Of a stretch of DNA of 33,586 nt, positions 10,704-18,186 are shown piece after piece. A model generated the notes under the pieces. The model made no database searches. It had not been told where the DNA came from and saw nothing but the letters and a program-made list of their open reading frames with translations. The stretch's first letter is position 1. Each line of letters starts with the position of its first letter. Origin of the DNA: a virus; IMG/VR virus record IMGVR_UViG_3300021197_001581, positions 1 to 33,586 of that record, one strand, 5' to 3'. The translations under genes were made by a program, and so were the position numbers.

Positions 10704-11747
10704 ATGGCTGATCGAGTACGGCTACAAGGCGAACACTGGATCGCCGACTACACCCTCGGTGGTAAGCGGAAACAGAACCGCGTCAGTTCAGAAGCAGAAG
10801 GCTGGGAGCTCATTCAGAGAGCTCACAGGCAGGCTGTCGTCGATCACGACCAGCAACAGCGCACAGGCATCAAGAAAGCACCTCCAGCACCCACTGGGGG
10901 TTTTTCTGTTGCTGAGGCATGGGAGCTCTCGTTTCAGCGACGCTTCAAAGGCCAAGCCAGTGTTGAGAACACTCAAAGCCACTTCAAGAAGATCCGCTCA
11001 TACTTCGGCCCCAATACTCAGCTGGCAGCAATCAGCGCCATCTGGCTGGATCAGTTCAGGCAAGAGCTATTGAGAGCGATTAGCGCCAAGTCGGTCAACC
11101 GTGTCGTCTCTGTACTGCGTGCAATGCGCAGCGATGCCATCACCTTTGGTCGTTTGATTGACGTGCCGGCATGGCCCAAGCAACTGGCAGAGACCAAGAT
11201 CCCGCCGCGGTTTCTTAGCGGTGAAGAGGTCGATGCAATGCTCGCTTACTGGGCTGAAAAGGCCGCGGCCAATCCGCGTTGCACCTATGAGCTCATGATT
11301 GATTTCGTGCAGTTCAGGCTGTGCCAGGGCAGCCGCTTTGGCGAAAGCATCAGGGTCACACCTCGCGACGTGAACAGCAGGACATGTGATGTCACGTTCG
11401 TCTACACAAAGAACGGATCACCACGGACTGTGCCGCTGCTGGCTGTTGCGATGGAGATCGTAAAACGCCGCAGCGCAGGCCTTGACGCTGACGATCAGAT
11501 CTTCCCGATTAAATACTCAACGTTTCAACGGCAGTGGGCTGAGTGTCGTGACGCTTTAGGCCTAGGCGGTCGCGTTGTGCCCCATGTTCTGCGGCACACC
11601 ATGGCAACCAGGGCAGTGAGCGCAAACGTGTCAACAGCGCAGCTGATGCACTTCGGGGGATGGCGCAGCCTGTCGGCTTTGGATCACTACAGCCATATCG
11701 ACACGCAAGGTTTGCAGAGGATGAAACAAGCGCTTGAAAACTATTGA
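10704..11747 (+). CDS. int: Tyrosine-family site-specific integrase
   Basis: Catalyses recombination between phage attP and a host att site. The 347-residue protein has an N-terminal arm-binding-like region, a core-binding SAM-like domain (about 65-165) and a catalytic domain with the full active-site set: R211 in QGSRFGES, K236 in TKNGSPRTV, H294-x-x-R297 in HVLRHTMATR, H316 in MHFGGWR and the nucleophile Y329 in DHYSH. All residues are present, so it should be active. It lies just upstream of the RNA polymerase, the arrangement also seen in some marine T7-like cyanophages. No tRNA-like attP core was recognised nearby. Confidence 0.93.
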   Translation: MADRVRLQGEHWIADYTLGGKRKQNRVSSEAEGWELIQRAHRQAVVDHDQQQRTGIKKAPPAPTGGFSVAEAWELSFQRRFKGQASVENTQSHFKKIRSYFGPNTQLAAISAIWLDQFRQELLRAISAKSVNRVVSVLRAMRSDAITFGRLIDVPAWPKQLAETKIPPRFLSGEEVDAMLAYWAEKAAANPRCTYELMIDFVQFRLCQGSRFGESIRVTPRDVNSRTCDVTFVYTKNGSPRTVPLLAVAMEIVKRRSAGLDADDQIFPIKYSTFQRQWAECRDALGLGGRVVPHVLRHTMATRAVSANVSTAQLMHFGGWRSLSALDHYSHIDTQGLQRMKQALENY

Positions 11748-11748
11748 G

Positions 11749-11767
11749 CTGTGATGAAAGATCACAG
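11749..11767. repeat. Inverted repeat CTGTGAT-GAAAG-ATCACAG after the integrase
   Basis: Perfect 7-bp arms with a 5-nt loop begin 2 nt after the integrase stop. There is no T-run, so termination is doubtful. TGTGA-N7-TCACA resembles a CRP-type site but the spacer is one base longer than the canonical N6. It may be a regulator site or an RNA-stabilising hairpin. Confidence 0.45.
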
Positions 11768-11800
11768 TCATATCTGCAACTCTGCAAACGAACCGCAAAC

Positions 11801-12018
11801 TTTGCAGACAAACCAGCAAACCCCTGTCCCTCACTAGCTGGTGTGTCTTGCCTTGTCACAACGCACCGCTCTACGGGGGTGCAAACCATTTGCCGCGCAA
11901 GGTGTTTGGGGCTTGCAAATGCCAAAATGCGAGGGCGTAATAGTCCCAACGTGTTTGCAGACAGTTTGCAAAAAGAACAAGGATTACAACAGCTAGAAGC
12001 AGAGCAACTTTGCAGACA
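11801..12018. repeat. TTTGCAGACA direct repeats and GCAAA-rich region between int and RNA polymerase
   Basis: TTTGCAGACA occurs at 11801-11810, 11954-11963 and 12009-12018. The first and third share 14 bases (AACTTTGCAGACAA). Many further GCAAAC/TTTGC boxes lie between. The last two copies fall within the start of the RNA polymerase gene. Candidate functions are integrase arm sites or operators. The 179-nt gap between int and the chosen RNA polymerase start holds no convincing gene. Confidence 0.45.
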
Positions 12019-14377
12019 ACGCAAAGCTGACGAACGCGCAAGAGCAGCACGAGATAGCAACCAAAGGAAGCTCAAAGAGATTGGGTGTGAATCAGCCCTG
12101 GATTACGGGCAAAAGCTGTTCAGCATCAGCGTGGATTTTGTGGCTGATTACATCAGCGCCACTCTTGAAGATTTTTTGCTGCATCCAGAGAAGGCCAGGC
12201 CTCACGCCAGCGCTCTACCTCTGCTCGATGATTTCTCCGATGTTCATCACATTGCTGCTGTTGCACTGACCGCAGCGTTGAACCAGCTAAGCCGTCGGCA
12301 GACGTATGGAACGTTCCTGCAACACATCGGCTTAGCCATTGAGAAGGAAACCAGGCTGATCAAACTCGGCAAGAAGAGCCCGTTAGAGATGCGCAAGCTG
12401 ATGCGTGATGGCGTCAGCCGTCGCAAGATCAGCAGCAAGAAGGTGCTCCGGGCATTGAACTGCCCGGTCATCGAATGGTCTGACCTGACCAGGCTTCAAG
12501 TTGGCGCGTTCCTGGCTGAAGCAATCTTTGCCACGGAGCTACTGACGCCGATCATGCTGCGAAGGGGCAAGCGCACAATGCGCTTAGTCGTGCCCACTGC
12601 ACAGGCTGAAGGATTTATCCGCAGCTGCAAGGCAAAGGCTTACAAACCCAATCACCTGTCGATGCTGGTGCCACCGAGGGATTGGGTGGGGCTACATGGC
12701 GGTGGAGCCCTTAACAATGATGAACCGCTGGTCAAACCTGTCCTCTACGACGCTGCTGAACCGTGGGCTCTTGATCACTACAAGACGGCAGACCTGACCA
12801 GAACGACTACGGGCGTCAACCACCTCCAGTCTCATGGCTACAGGGTGTCGGCTGAAATCGTTGCGATCCAACGACCAACATGGGAGGGAGGTATTGAAGG
12901 CCTTTGGCCTTGTGCCAGGAACCCCAAAGAAATACCGAGCCGGTTGGGTGACAGCCCCAGCTCTGAGGATCTGAAGGTACGCAACCAAGCCGCAGCTGCT
13001 GCTTATCGCGATTGCGAAGGTAACCGCCACAGGCGCATTCGCATAGAACGCTCGCTTCAAAACTCCGAAGACGTCATCGATCGCGAGGTGTTTCAGGCCT
13101 GGTATCTGGACCATCGAGGCCGCTGTTACACCTCGAACTCGATTGGTTCGACCATGGGGCCGGATCATGAGAAGGCCACCCTGTCGTTCTCTAAACAGCT
13201 GCCTGTCAACGACGAGGCAATGGCCTGGCTACTGAAAGCCGCAGCAGGCCACCAGGGCATGAGCCGTGACACATGGGAAGCACGACTGAAATGGGGCCAA
13301 GACAACGTTGACCTGATGGTTGCTGCTGCTGAGGATCCACTTGGGAAGCTTGAGCTTTGGCGTGGAGCTAAAGATCCATGGCAGTTCTTGCAAATGTGCA
13401 TTGGCATCAGAGACGCCAAGGCCACAGGAATGAGCGGAACAATGATCCGCCTCGACCAAACGACATCAGGGCCTGGCATCTTGGCGGCACTCACAAGGAA
13501 CAAAGATGTTGGTCGTTTATGTAATTTATTCGGCGACAGTCCGCAGGATTTGTATTCAGTAATTGCAGAAGCCTGCAACAAACGGCTTAGAGAAGACCTT
13601 GAGCTTGGGGATCAAAAGAAAAAGGCCTTAGCTGAGCTCTGGTTAAATTTTGGGGTTGATCGCTCACTCGTCAAGCCTGGCGTTCTTCGTGCCCCATACG
13701 GCGGCAGCTACTTCTCATTAGCGGACCAGCTGGTTGATGCCCTTGAAGAAAGACTTGGCTATGTCCCGCTAGAGCAATACATCTTTAGGGTCAGCATCCC
13801 AAGCAAGTACATGGCTTCAATCATCTGGGCTGAGATGAAGGCAGTCATTGGCCCCGTGATGGAGGTCAAAGCGTGGCTAAGAGCCTGCTGCAAGAAGTTA
13901 TTGAACAAGGGTGTCGTTATGGAATGGACTTCACCCAGTGGATGGCCGATGCGTGCTGCTGATAGGCAGCCAAAAAGGCGCGACATTCGCACTCATCTGT
14001 TCGGGAAAAAATGCTGCATCACCATTAAAGATCAACCGACCGATGCCCCACTGAGCTCGACGCAGGCCAACAAATCAATCAGTGCCAATACGGTCCACTC
14101 ATTTGATTCAGCGATGGTTCACAAGATCATCTACGAGGCCGCAAGAGCAGGGGTATCGATAGTTCCGACCCATGATGCTTTTGCTACTCATCCGGCCACT
14201 GCAAGCAAGATGCACGAGATGCTGCATTGGGAGTTTGGCAACATGTTTAGGAAGCCCCTGCTTCAGCAAATGAAAGCTGAGATCGAAGACAGGACAGGGG
14301 TTTTGCTGCCAGAACCACCTAATCATGGGACGCTAGACCCCATGGCAATTGGCTCGAATCTTTACTTGTTTTCATAG
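11927..14377 (+). CDS. T7-like single-subunit DNA-directed RNA polymerase
   Basis: Transcribes phage genes from phage-specific promoters. From ATG 11927 it has 816 residues (T7: 883). Catalytic residues are all present: the fingers motif with D510 in RLDQTTSG, K583 and Y591 spaced by eight as in T7 K631/Y639 (SLVKPGVLRAPYGGS), and D750 in the palm motif THDAF; LDHRGRCYT corresponds to the T7 DWRGRVYA motif and NTVHSFDSAMV to the HSxDGSH region. The frame is open upstream to 11744 with only a TTG start; that part is Cys-rich and unlike family N-termini, so ATG 11927 is preferred although no Shine-Dalgarno is seen. It follows int by 179 nt. Confidence 0.95.
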   Translation: MRGRNSPNVFADSLQKEQGLQQLEAEQLCRQRKADERARAARDSNQRKLKEIGCESALDYGQKLFSISVDFVADYISATLEDFLLHPEKARPHASALPLLDDFSDVHHIAAVALTAALNQLSRRQTYGTFLQHIGLAIEKETRLIKLGKKSPLEMRKLMRDGVSRRKISSKKVLRALNCPVIEWSDLTRLQVGAFLAEAIFATELLTPIMLRRGKRTMRLVVPTAQAEGFIRSCKAKAYKPNHLSMLVPPRDWVGLHGGGALNNDEPLVKPVLYDAAEPWALDHYKTADLTRTTTGVNHLQSHGYRVSAEIVAIQRPTWEGGIEGLWPCARNPKEIPSRLGDSPSSEDLKVRNQAAAAAYRDCEGNRHRRIRIERSLQNSEDVIDREVFQAWYLDHRGRCYTSNSIGSTMGPDHEKATLSFSKQLPVNDEAMAWLLKAAAGHQGMSRDTWEARLKWGQDNVDLMVAAAEDPLGKLELWRGAKDPWQFLQMCIGIRDAKATGMSGTMIRLDQTTSGPGILAALTRNKDVGRLCNLFGDSPQDLYSVIAEACNKRLREDLELGDQKKKALAELWLNFGVDRSLVKPGVLRAPYGGSYFSLADQLVDALEERLGYVPLEQYIFRVSIPSKYMASIIWAEMKAVIGPVMEVKAWLRACCKKLLNKGVVMEWTSPSGWPMRAADRQPKRRDIRTHLFGKKCCITIKDQPTDAPLSSTQANKSISANTVHSFDSAMVHKIIYEAARAGVSIVPTHDAFATHPATASKMHEMLHWEFGNMFRKPLLQQMKAEIEDRTGVLLPEPPNHGTLDPMAIGSNLYLFS

Positions 14378-14452
14378 AGGGCTTGCTTTTGTTCTACGAG
14401 GCCTTAGTCTTCTGGGGCAGCATGGCTGCAATCACCCAATACCCATGGCCTA

Positions 14453-15052
14453 ATGGCACGCGAACTGAAAAGAACTCCAGCGGTTGAAGTCCGTTGGTGC
14501 AAGATGCTGGGCGCCGCTCGTCCTAACCGTTTTGATGCAAGCAAGCCGCATCAATGGGGCGTCGATATTGTTCTTGATTCACAAGAGAAAGAGCATCTTG
14601 AATATATCGAAGCAGTAGAGGCAGAGTTCGCCCTACAGCACGGAGAACAGGTCAGGAAATCCAACAACTGGAATCCTGTTAGGCCTGACAAAACGCAGCT
14701 TGCTGAGCGTGGCCAACCGCAACGTTTCTACGTTGCCAAGTTCACCCTCAACCAGATGCGTCGCAGGGATGGCACTACGTCAGAAGGCCCAACCATCTTT
14801 GATAAGGATGGCCGCGCTTGGGATCACTCCAAGCTGATTGGCAACGGTTCCAAAATGGTGATTGGCTATGAAATTTATGCATGGCCAGACAAAGGTACTG
14901 GCGCTGGCTTAAGCCTTAACTGCTTGGCTGGGCAGGTAACTGAATGGCTTGAAGCACCAGCACTCGCACGAACTAGCGCTGCTGATTTTGGATTTAACCA
15001 AGCCGCTGGCCTTGAAACCGCTGCTGGGGGAAATGATGGTTTCCCGTTCTAA
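14453..15052 (+). CDS. Single-stranded DNA-binding protein, T7 gp2.5-like
   Basis: Coats single-stranded DNA and coordinates replication proteins through its C-terminal tail. The 199-residue protein has the gp2.5 layout: an N-terminal strand (VRWCKMLGAARPN), a central OB-fold with YVAKFTLNQ and GPTIFDKDGRAWD near residues 100-130, MVIGYEIYAW, then a glycine-rich acidic tail ending GGNDGFPF. A terminal aromatic residue after an acidic stretch is the known contact element of gp2.5 for polymerase and helicase. It sits between RNA polymerase and the nuclease gene, as gene 2.5 does in T7. It is unclear what its tail would contact here, since no phage polymerase is visible. Confidence 0.82.
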   Translation: MARELKRTPAVEVRWCKMLGAARPNRFDASKPHQWGVDIVLDSQEKEHLEYIEAVEAEFALQHGEQVRKSNNWNPVRPDKTQLAERGQPQRFYVAKFTLNQMRRRDGTTSEGPTIFDKDGRAWDHSKLIGNGSKMVIGYEIYAWPDKGTGAGLSLNCLAGQVTEWLEAPALARTSAADFGFNQAAGLETAAGGNDGFPF

Positions 15053-15230
15053 TGGCAAGCCCTACTACTCGCAAGCTGACGAAGATTCAGCGGTTCAGAT
15101 CCAGCTGCTCACAGAGATCAAGCAACTGCTTCTTCGTGTTGTCAAAACACAAGAGCCTCCGACTCTTCCAGATATTCCGCCGCCAGCTCCGCGCCGCGCT
15201 CCTCGTAAATTCAGGAATGACGAGTCGTGA
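15033..15230 (+). CDS. Small helical protein, 65 aa, overlapping SSB and RusA
   Basis: Reads MMVSRSNGKPYYSQADEDSA, then a leucine-rich helix (IQLLTEIKQLLLRVV), then a proline-rich basic tail (LPDIPPPAPRRAPRKF). This frame is more protein-like than the overlapping frame that extends the RusA gene upstream. It starts within the last codons of SSB after GGGGGAA and overlaps the RusA start by 14 nt, a coupled arrangement. The function is unknown; an accessory to SSB or the resolvase is conceivable. Confidence 0.55.
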   Translation: MMVSRSNGKPYYSQADEDSAVQIQLLTEIKQLLLRVVKTQEPPTLPDIPPPAPRRAPRKFRNDES

Positions 15231-15582
15231 GTTTGTGCTCCCGCTTCGGCCCATCAGTAAAGCCAGGCCTCGGTCCTTTCAAGGCCAGGCCCGGCCTTAC
15301 ATGCCAGCTGCATACAAGCAATGGATCAAAGACGCTCGGATGCACCTATCCGAGTGGTGGGTTGATGAGCCACTGGAGCACGTTGAAATGATGGACGTTC
15401 ATTTCTATGGCCCCGCAAGGGGCGACCTAGACAATCGCGTCGGGTCGCTCTGCGATGCCATGAATGGACTGGTCATTAAGGACGACAACGTGAATGTCCT
15501 GCCTCGGATGAGGCTGTCATTTACCAAGGCCAAGACCACTGAGGCCTGCATCCACATCCGTCTGACATGGGGGGAAGAATGA
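15217..15582 (+). CDS. rusA: RusA-family Holliday junction resolvase
   Basis: Cleaves four-way DNA junctions, here probably resolving branched replication concatemers before packaging. From ATG 15217 (after a TCAGGA box) it has 121 residues, the size of E. coli RusA (120). The metal-binding acidic residues are in place: D70 and D72 in GDLDNRVG, the NGLVIKDD motif with D89/D90, and an N-terminal PISKARPRSF basic patch. The frame is open further upstream to 15052, but that part is Ser/Arg-rich and non-homologous in appearance. T7 uses the unrelated endonuclease I (gp3) at this point of the genome, so this is a functional replacement. Confidence 0.9.
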   Translation: MTSREFVLPLRPISKARPRSFQGQARPYMPAAYKQWIKDARMHLSEWWVDEPLEHVEMMDVHFYGPARGDLDNRVGSLCDAMNGLVIKDDNVNVLPRMRLSFTKAKTTEACIHIRLTWGEE

Positions 15583-15788
15583 TCAACTGCCCTAAATGCG
15601 GATCCGATCAATCCAGCATCAAAGAAACGTATGAGCAGAACAATTTTCTAACAAGACGACGTATCTGCTCCAATTGTGGCAATGGATTTATCACTCGGGA
15701 GTTCAGCGCTGATGCGATCAAACTCTTAGTCGAAAAGGGCAACGAGTCCCTTCAAACAAATCTGGTCCGCTTATTCGGGGGCCGATGA
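15579..15788 (+). CDS. NrdR-like zinc-ribbon protein lacking the ATP-cone, 69 aa
   Basis: Residues 4-35 form a zinc ribbon, CPKCGS ... RRRICSNCGNGFITRE, the signature of the N-terminal domain of the ribonucleotide-reductase repressor NrdR (CPxC ... RRRR-x-C-x-x-C-G-x-R-F-T-T-x-E). NrdR continues with an ATP-cone of about 100 residues; here only a short helical tail remains, so nucleotide sensing is lost. It may bind DNA or RNA on its own, or block host NrdR. It is coupled on both sides by ATGA overlaps, between RusA and the primase-helicase, with a strong GGGGGGAAGA ribosome-binding site. Confidence 0.72.
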   Translation: MINCPKCGSDQSSIKETYEQNNFLTRRRICSNCGNGFITREFSADAIKLLVEKGNESLQTNLVRLFGGR

Positions 15789-17383
15789 GTGACAGCACTT
15801 CCTCTCGTTTTATTCGTCACAGTGCCTGTCCTAGCTGTAACAGCAGCGATGCGTTGGCGATCTATGACGATCACGAACATTGCTTTTCCTGTAATTACGA
15901 CAAGCAGTACAAAGAAAAAAAGGAAGCACCTGCCGAGGCGAGACCTGTTTCGCCAATGACAGAGATCGTGTTCGACACCACCAAGCCATATAGGGGCCTG
16001 GAAAAGAAAACGTTGGACTCCTACGGCGTTTCTTTTAAGGATGACTGCATTGTCTTCAACTACAGAGACCGCACTGGTCAGTTCTGTGCTCAAAAGATCA
16101 GGGACAAAGAACCTGGCACTGATGGCAAACGCAGGACTGCTTGGCGTGGTGATGCAAAAAAGGTTGCAGGTTTCGGCCAGCACCTAGCCAACCCCGTCAA
16201 ACACGATGTCCTTTGCGTTTGCGAGGGCGAACTCGACGCACCATCTATTTATCAGTCAACCAATGGCAAGGTTGCTGCTATCTCTGTTCCTAACGGGGCA
16301 GCAGGCGCAGCCAAATTTGTAAGGGAGCACTTAGATGAGCTTCTGAAATTCAAAACCATCACTGTTTGCACTGATAACGATGAACCTGGCCATGAGGCAG
16401 CGACAGCAATCATGGCGTTGTTTGATCCTGGCAAGGTCAGACGTGCTCTCTTCCCAAAGAAGGATGCAAACGACACTTTGCAGGAGCTTGGCGCACAATC
16501 TGTAAAGGATGCTGTTGATGCAGCTAAGGAGATTCGCCCGGATGGCATCAGACCAGCCAGTGATTACAAGGGGATTGCGTTAAAACCACGCGATTGCAGG
16601 GCGACGGATTGCGCTTTCAGTTTCTGGAATAGCAAGACACCGTTTTACGACAACCAAATGATCTGTCTCATCGCCGGATCAGGCGTGGGGAAGACAACAT
16701 TCGCCAGAGCCCTCGCCATGCACGACATGGAACGCGGGATCAAATGCGGGTGGATCGGCTTAGAGGAAACAGCTGAGGAGGCGATCTTTCGTTTTGTCGG
16801 CATGGCCGCTGGTATTCAGCTTCATGCAAGACAGGACTACGAAGACTTAAGCGAACAGCAACTAAAAGACATTGAGATGGCTGACCGGTTTGTTACTGGC
16901 AGCGGCTCACTGGAGTTGTTTGATCACTTTGGATCGCTTGATGAAGAATCAATCCTTAACCGGATGAACTACATGGTCAGGTCGCTTGGCTGCAAGCACA
17001 TCTATCTCGACCACCTGACGATCATCGGCTCCGGCTTAGCGCAGGACACCCGGCACCTGGACAGCTTGATCACCAAGATCAGGTCGTTTATTGCTGCAAC
17101 TAAATGTACGGTGTTTGCAATCTCTCATCTCTCCCGATCACAAGGCCAGAATTTTGAGAATGGCGACATCCCTGAGTTGCAAAACATCAGAGGCAGTCAT
17201 TCAATTGTGCAATTAGCAGACACGATCTGGGCTCTAGGTCGAAAGCGTGGAACGCAGTTGACTCACTCTCACTGCTTGAAAAACAGGATGCTTGGTCGTC
17301 TTGGCTACGCGGGATCTTTTGAATTTGATGAAGCCACCCAACGCCTTGATCACAAATGGGTAGACCAGGCCAGCAGCTTCTGA
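15785..17383 (+). CDS. DNA primase-helicase, T7 gp4-like
   Basis: Synthesises primers and unwinds DNA ahead of the fork. The 532-residue protein (T7 gp4A: 566) has all modules: a zinc-binding domain with CPSC ... CFSC at about residues 15-36, a TOPRIM primase domain with CEGELDA and TDNDEPGHEAA (about 140-210), a linker, and a RecA-type helicase domain with Walker A GSGVGKTT near residue 298, Walker B HIYLDHLTI near 410 and the DNA-binding loop IRGSHSIVQLADT near 470. In T7 relatives the DNA polymerase gene follows closely; here two small genes and the exonuclease follow instead. Confidence 0.95.
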   Translation: MSDSTSSRFIRHSACPSCNSSDALAIYDDHEHCFSCNYDKQYKEKKEAPAEARPVSPMTEIVFDTTKPYRGLEKKTLDSYGVSFKDDCIVFNYRDRTGQFCAQKIRDKEPGTDGKRRTAWRGDAKKVAGFGQHLANPVKHDVLCVCEGELDAPSIYQSTNGKVAAISVPNGAAGAAKFVREHLDELLKFKTITVCTDNDEPGHEAATAIMALFDPGKVRRALFPKKDANDTLQELGAQSVKDAVDAAKEIRPDGIRPASDYKGIALKPRDCRATDCAFSFWNSKTPFYDNQMICLIAGSGVGKTTFARALAMHDMERGIKCGWIGLEETAEEAIFRFVGMAAGIQLHARQDYEDLSEQQLKDIEMADRFVTGSGSLELFDHFGSLDEESILNRMNYMVRSLGCKHIYLDHLTIIGSGLAQDTRHLDSLITKIRSFIAATKCTVFAISHLSRSQGQNFENGDIPELQNIRGSHSIVQLADTIWALGRKRGTQLTHSHCLKNRMLGRLGYAGSFEFDEATQRLDHKWVDQASSF

Positions 17384-17637
17384 ATTGGACTGATCTGACG
17401 ATTGGCCAACTCATCTATTTCTTTACCGGCGCAGGCTGGAAGAAAGCAACAGTCCTTTCAAGGACAGATCATTCAGCCAAAATTCTTTTTACTCACGGAA
17501 ACAATGAGCGACACATCTCTATCACTGACCGACGAAACATCAGGACAAAAGATCACGAGGCTGGAGGAGCTATGCCGCAGGACCGAGCTGGAGATCATGA
17601 CCGGAGACATCAAGAGTCTTTTGATTTGGGCCTATGA
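17356..17637 (+). CDS. Small beta-rich protein, 93 aa, overlapping two neighbours
   Basis: Residues 10-65 look real: LTIGQLIYFFTGAGWKKATV, then SAKILFTHG and ISITDRRNIR, a pattern of alternating strands I associate with small SH3-like cyanophage proteins whose function is unknown. The last 25 residues are less natural and coincide with the start of the next frame. It begins inside the last codons of the primase-helicase. Either both frames are used, or a small sequence change merges them. Confidence 0.5.
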   Translation: MGRPGQQLLNWTDLTIGQLIYFFTGAGWKKATVLSRTDHSAKILFTHGNNERHISITDRRNIRTKDHEAGGAMPQDRAGDHDRRHQESFDLGL

Positions 17638-17740
17638 GAGCTACAACGATTCCTTTAAGAGGAGTGATGTCAAAGAATCGATGTACTGGGACGGTTATAT
17701 CAGGGCTCTTCACCACGTTCTGGAGGGGATTGGTCAGTAA
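17504..17740 (+). CDS. Small acidic protein, 78 aa, unknown
   Basis: Starts MSDTSLSLTDETSGQKI, continues with a helix (LEELCRRTELEIMTGDIKSL) and a second part with aromatic residues (LIWAYESYNDSF, YWDGYIRALHHVLEG). It has no known motif or membrane segment. It overlaps the previous frame by 134 nt, which is long for a phage and suggests that one start or stop is wrong. Its own stop overlaps the next ATG as TAATG, supporting its 3' half as genuine coding sequence. Confidence 0.6.
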   Translation: MSDTSLSLTDETSGQKITRLEELCRRTELEIMTGDIKSLLIWAYESYNDSFKRSDVKESMYWDGYIRALHHVLEGIGQ

Positions 17741-18186
17741 TGCCAGTATCAACAGCATCAGTCGTACTCTGCCCTAAGTGCGGCACTCAGACTGCAACCT
17801 ACTGCTATGGCACCAAAAAACCTGACGTAAAAGTCAGATATAGGAGATGCCCTAAATGTGAAAACCGACTCAAGACTATTCAACGCTTTGATGATCCTAA
17901 AGCAGGTGAAAAAATTGTTCCAACCATGACACTACAAGAGCAAGGAAAGTTTCTTGCTGAATGCCGGGCCAAGGCTGCCAGGCAAAAAGGCAGGAGAAAA
18001 GCCATGAAACAAATAAAACTAACTGAACGAGACGTGGCTGAGATCAAGTACCTCATTCACAACAACATCCAAACGCAGGCTTACACCGCCATGCAGTACG
18101 GAGTGGAGAAAACTTCCATTCATCGCATTGCCACTGGTGCTTGCTTCGCAGACATCCCAACCCCTAAGTCACTAGCAGACCTATGA
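17740..18186 (+). CDS. Zinc-ribbon plus HTH-like DNA-binding protein, 148 aa
   Basis: Residues 11-44 form a zinc ribbon, CPKCGTQTATYCYG ... RYRRCPKCENRLKTIQRF, similar in style to the NrdR-like protein upstream. After a basic linker (KAARQKGRRKAMK), residues 90-140 resemble a homeodomain-like HTH of resolvase or HNH-associated type (LTERDVAEIKYLIHNN, then AMQYGVEKTSIHRIATG). Such zinc/HTH combinations occur in phage regulators and homing-endonuclease DNA-binding ends, but no nuclease motif is present. It is coupled to both neighbours by TAATG and ATGA overlaps. It occupies the place of the DNA polymerase gene in T7-like genomes. Confidence 0.62.
   Translation: MPVSTASVVLCPKCGTQTATYCYGTKKPDVKVRYRRCPKCENRLKTIQRFDDPKAGEKIVPTMTLQEQGKFLAECRAKAARQKGRRKAMKQIKLTERDVAEIKYLIHNNIQTQAYTAMQYGVEKTSIHRIATGACFADIPTPKSLADL

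Noticed and set aside
11749-11767. CRP-type binding site after the integrase
   Set aside because: TGTGA and TCACA are separated by 7 rather than 6 bases, and the element is a simple hairpin; kept only as an inverted repeat.
11744-11926. N-terminal extension of the RNA polymerase by 61 codons from a TTG
   Set aside because: The extension is Cys-rich and unlike RNA polymerase N-termini, starts on a weak codon at the integrase stop and covers the TTTGCAGACA repeat region; ATG 11927 gives a normal family length.
15052-15216. Upstream extension of RusA to an ATG overlapping the SSB stop
   Set aside because: The added 55 residues are Ser/Arg/Phe-rich and absent from RusA, whereas an overlapping frame (15033-15230) looks like a real small protein; 121 residues from 15217 matches RusA.
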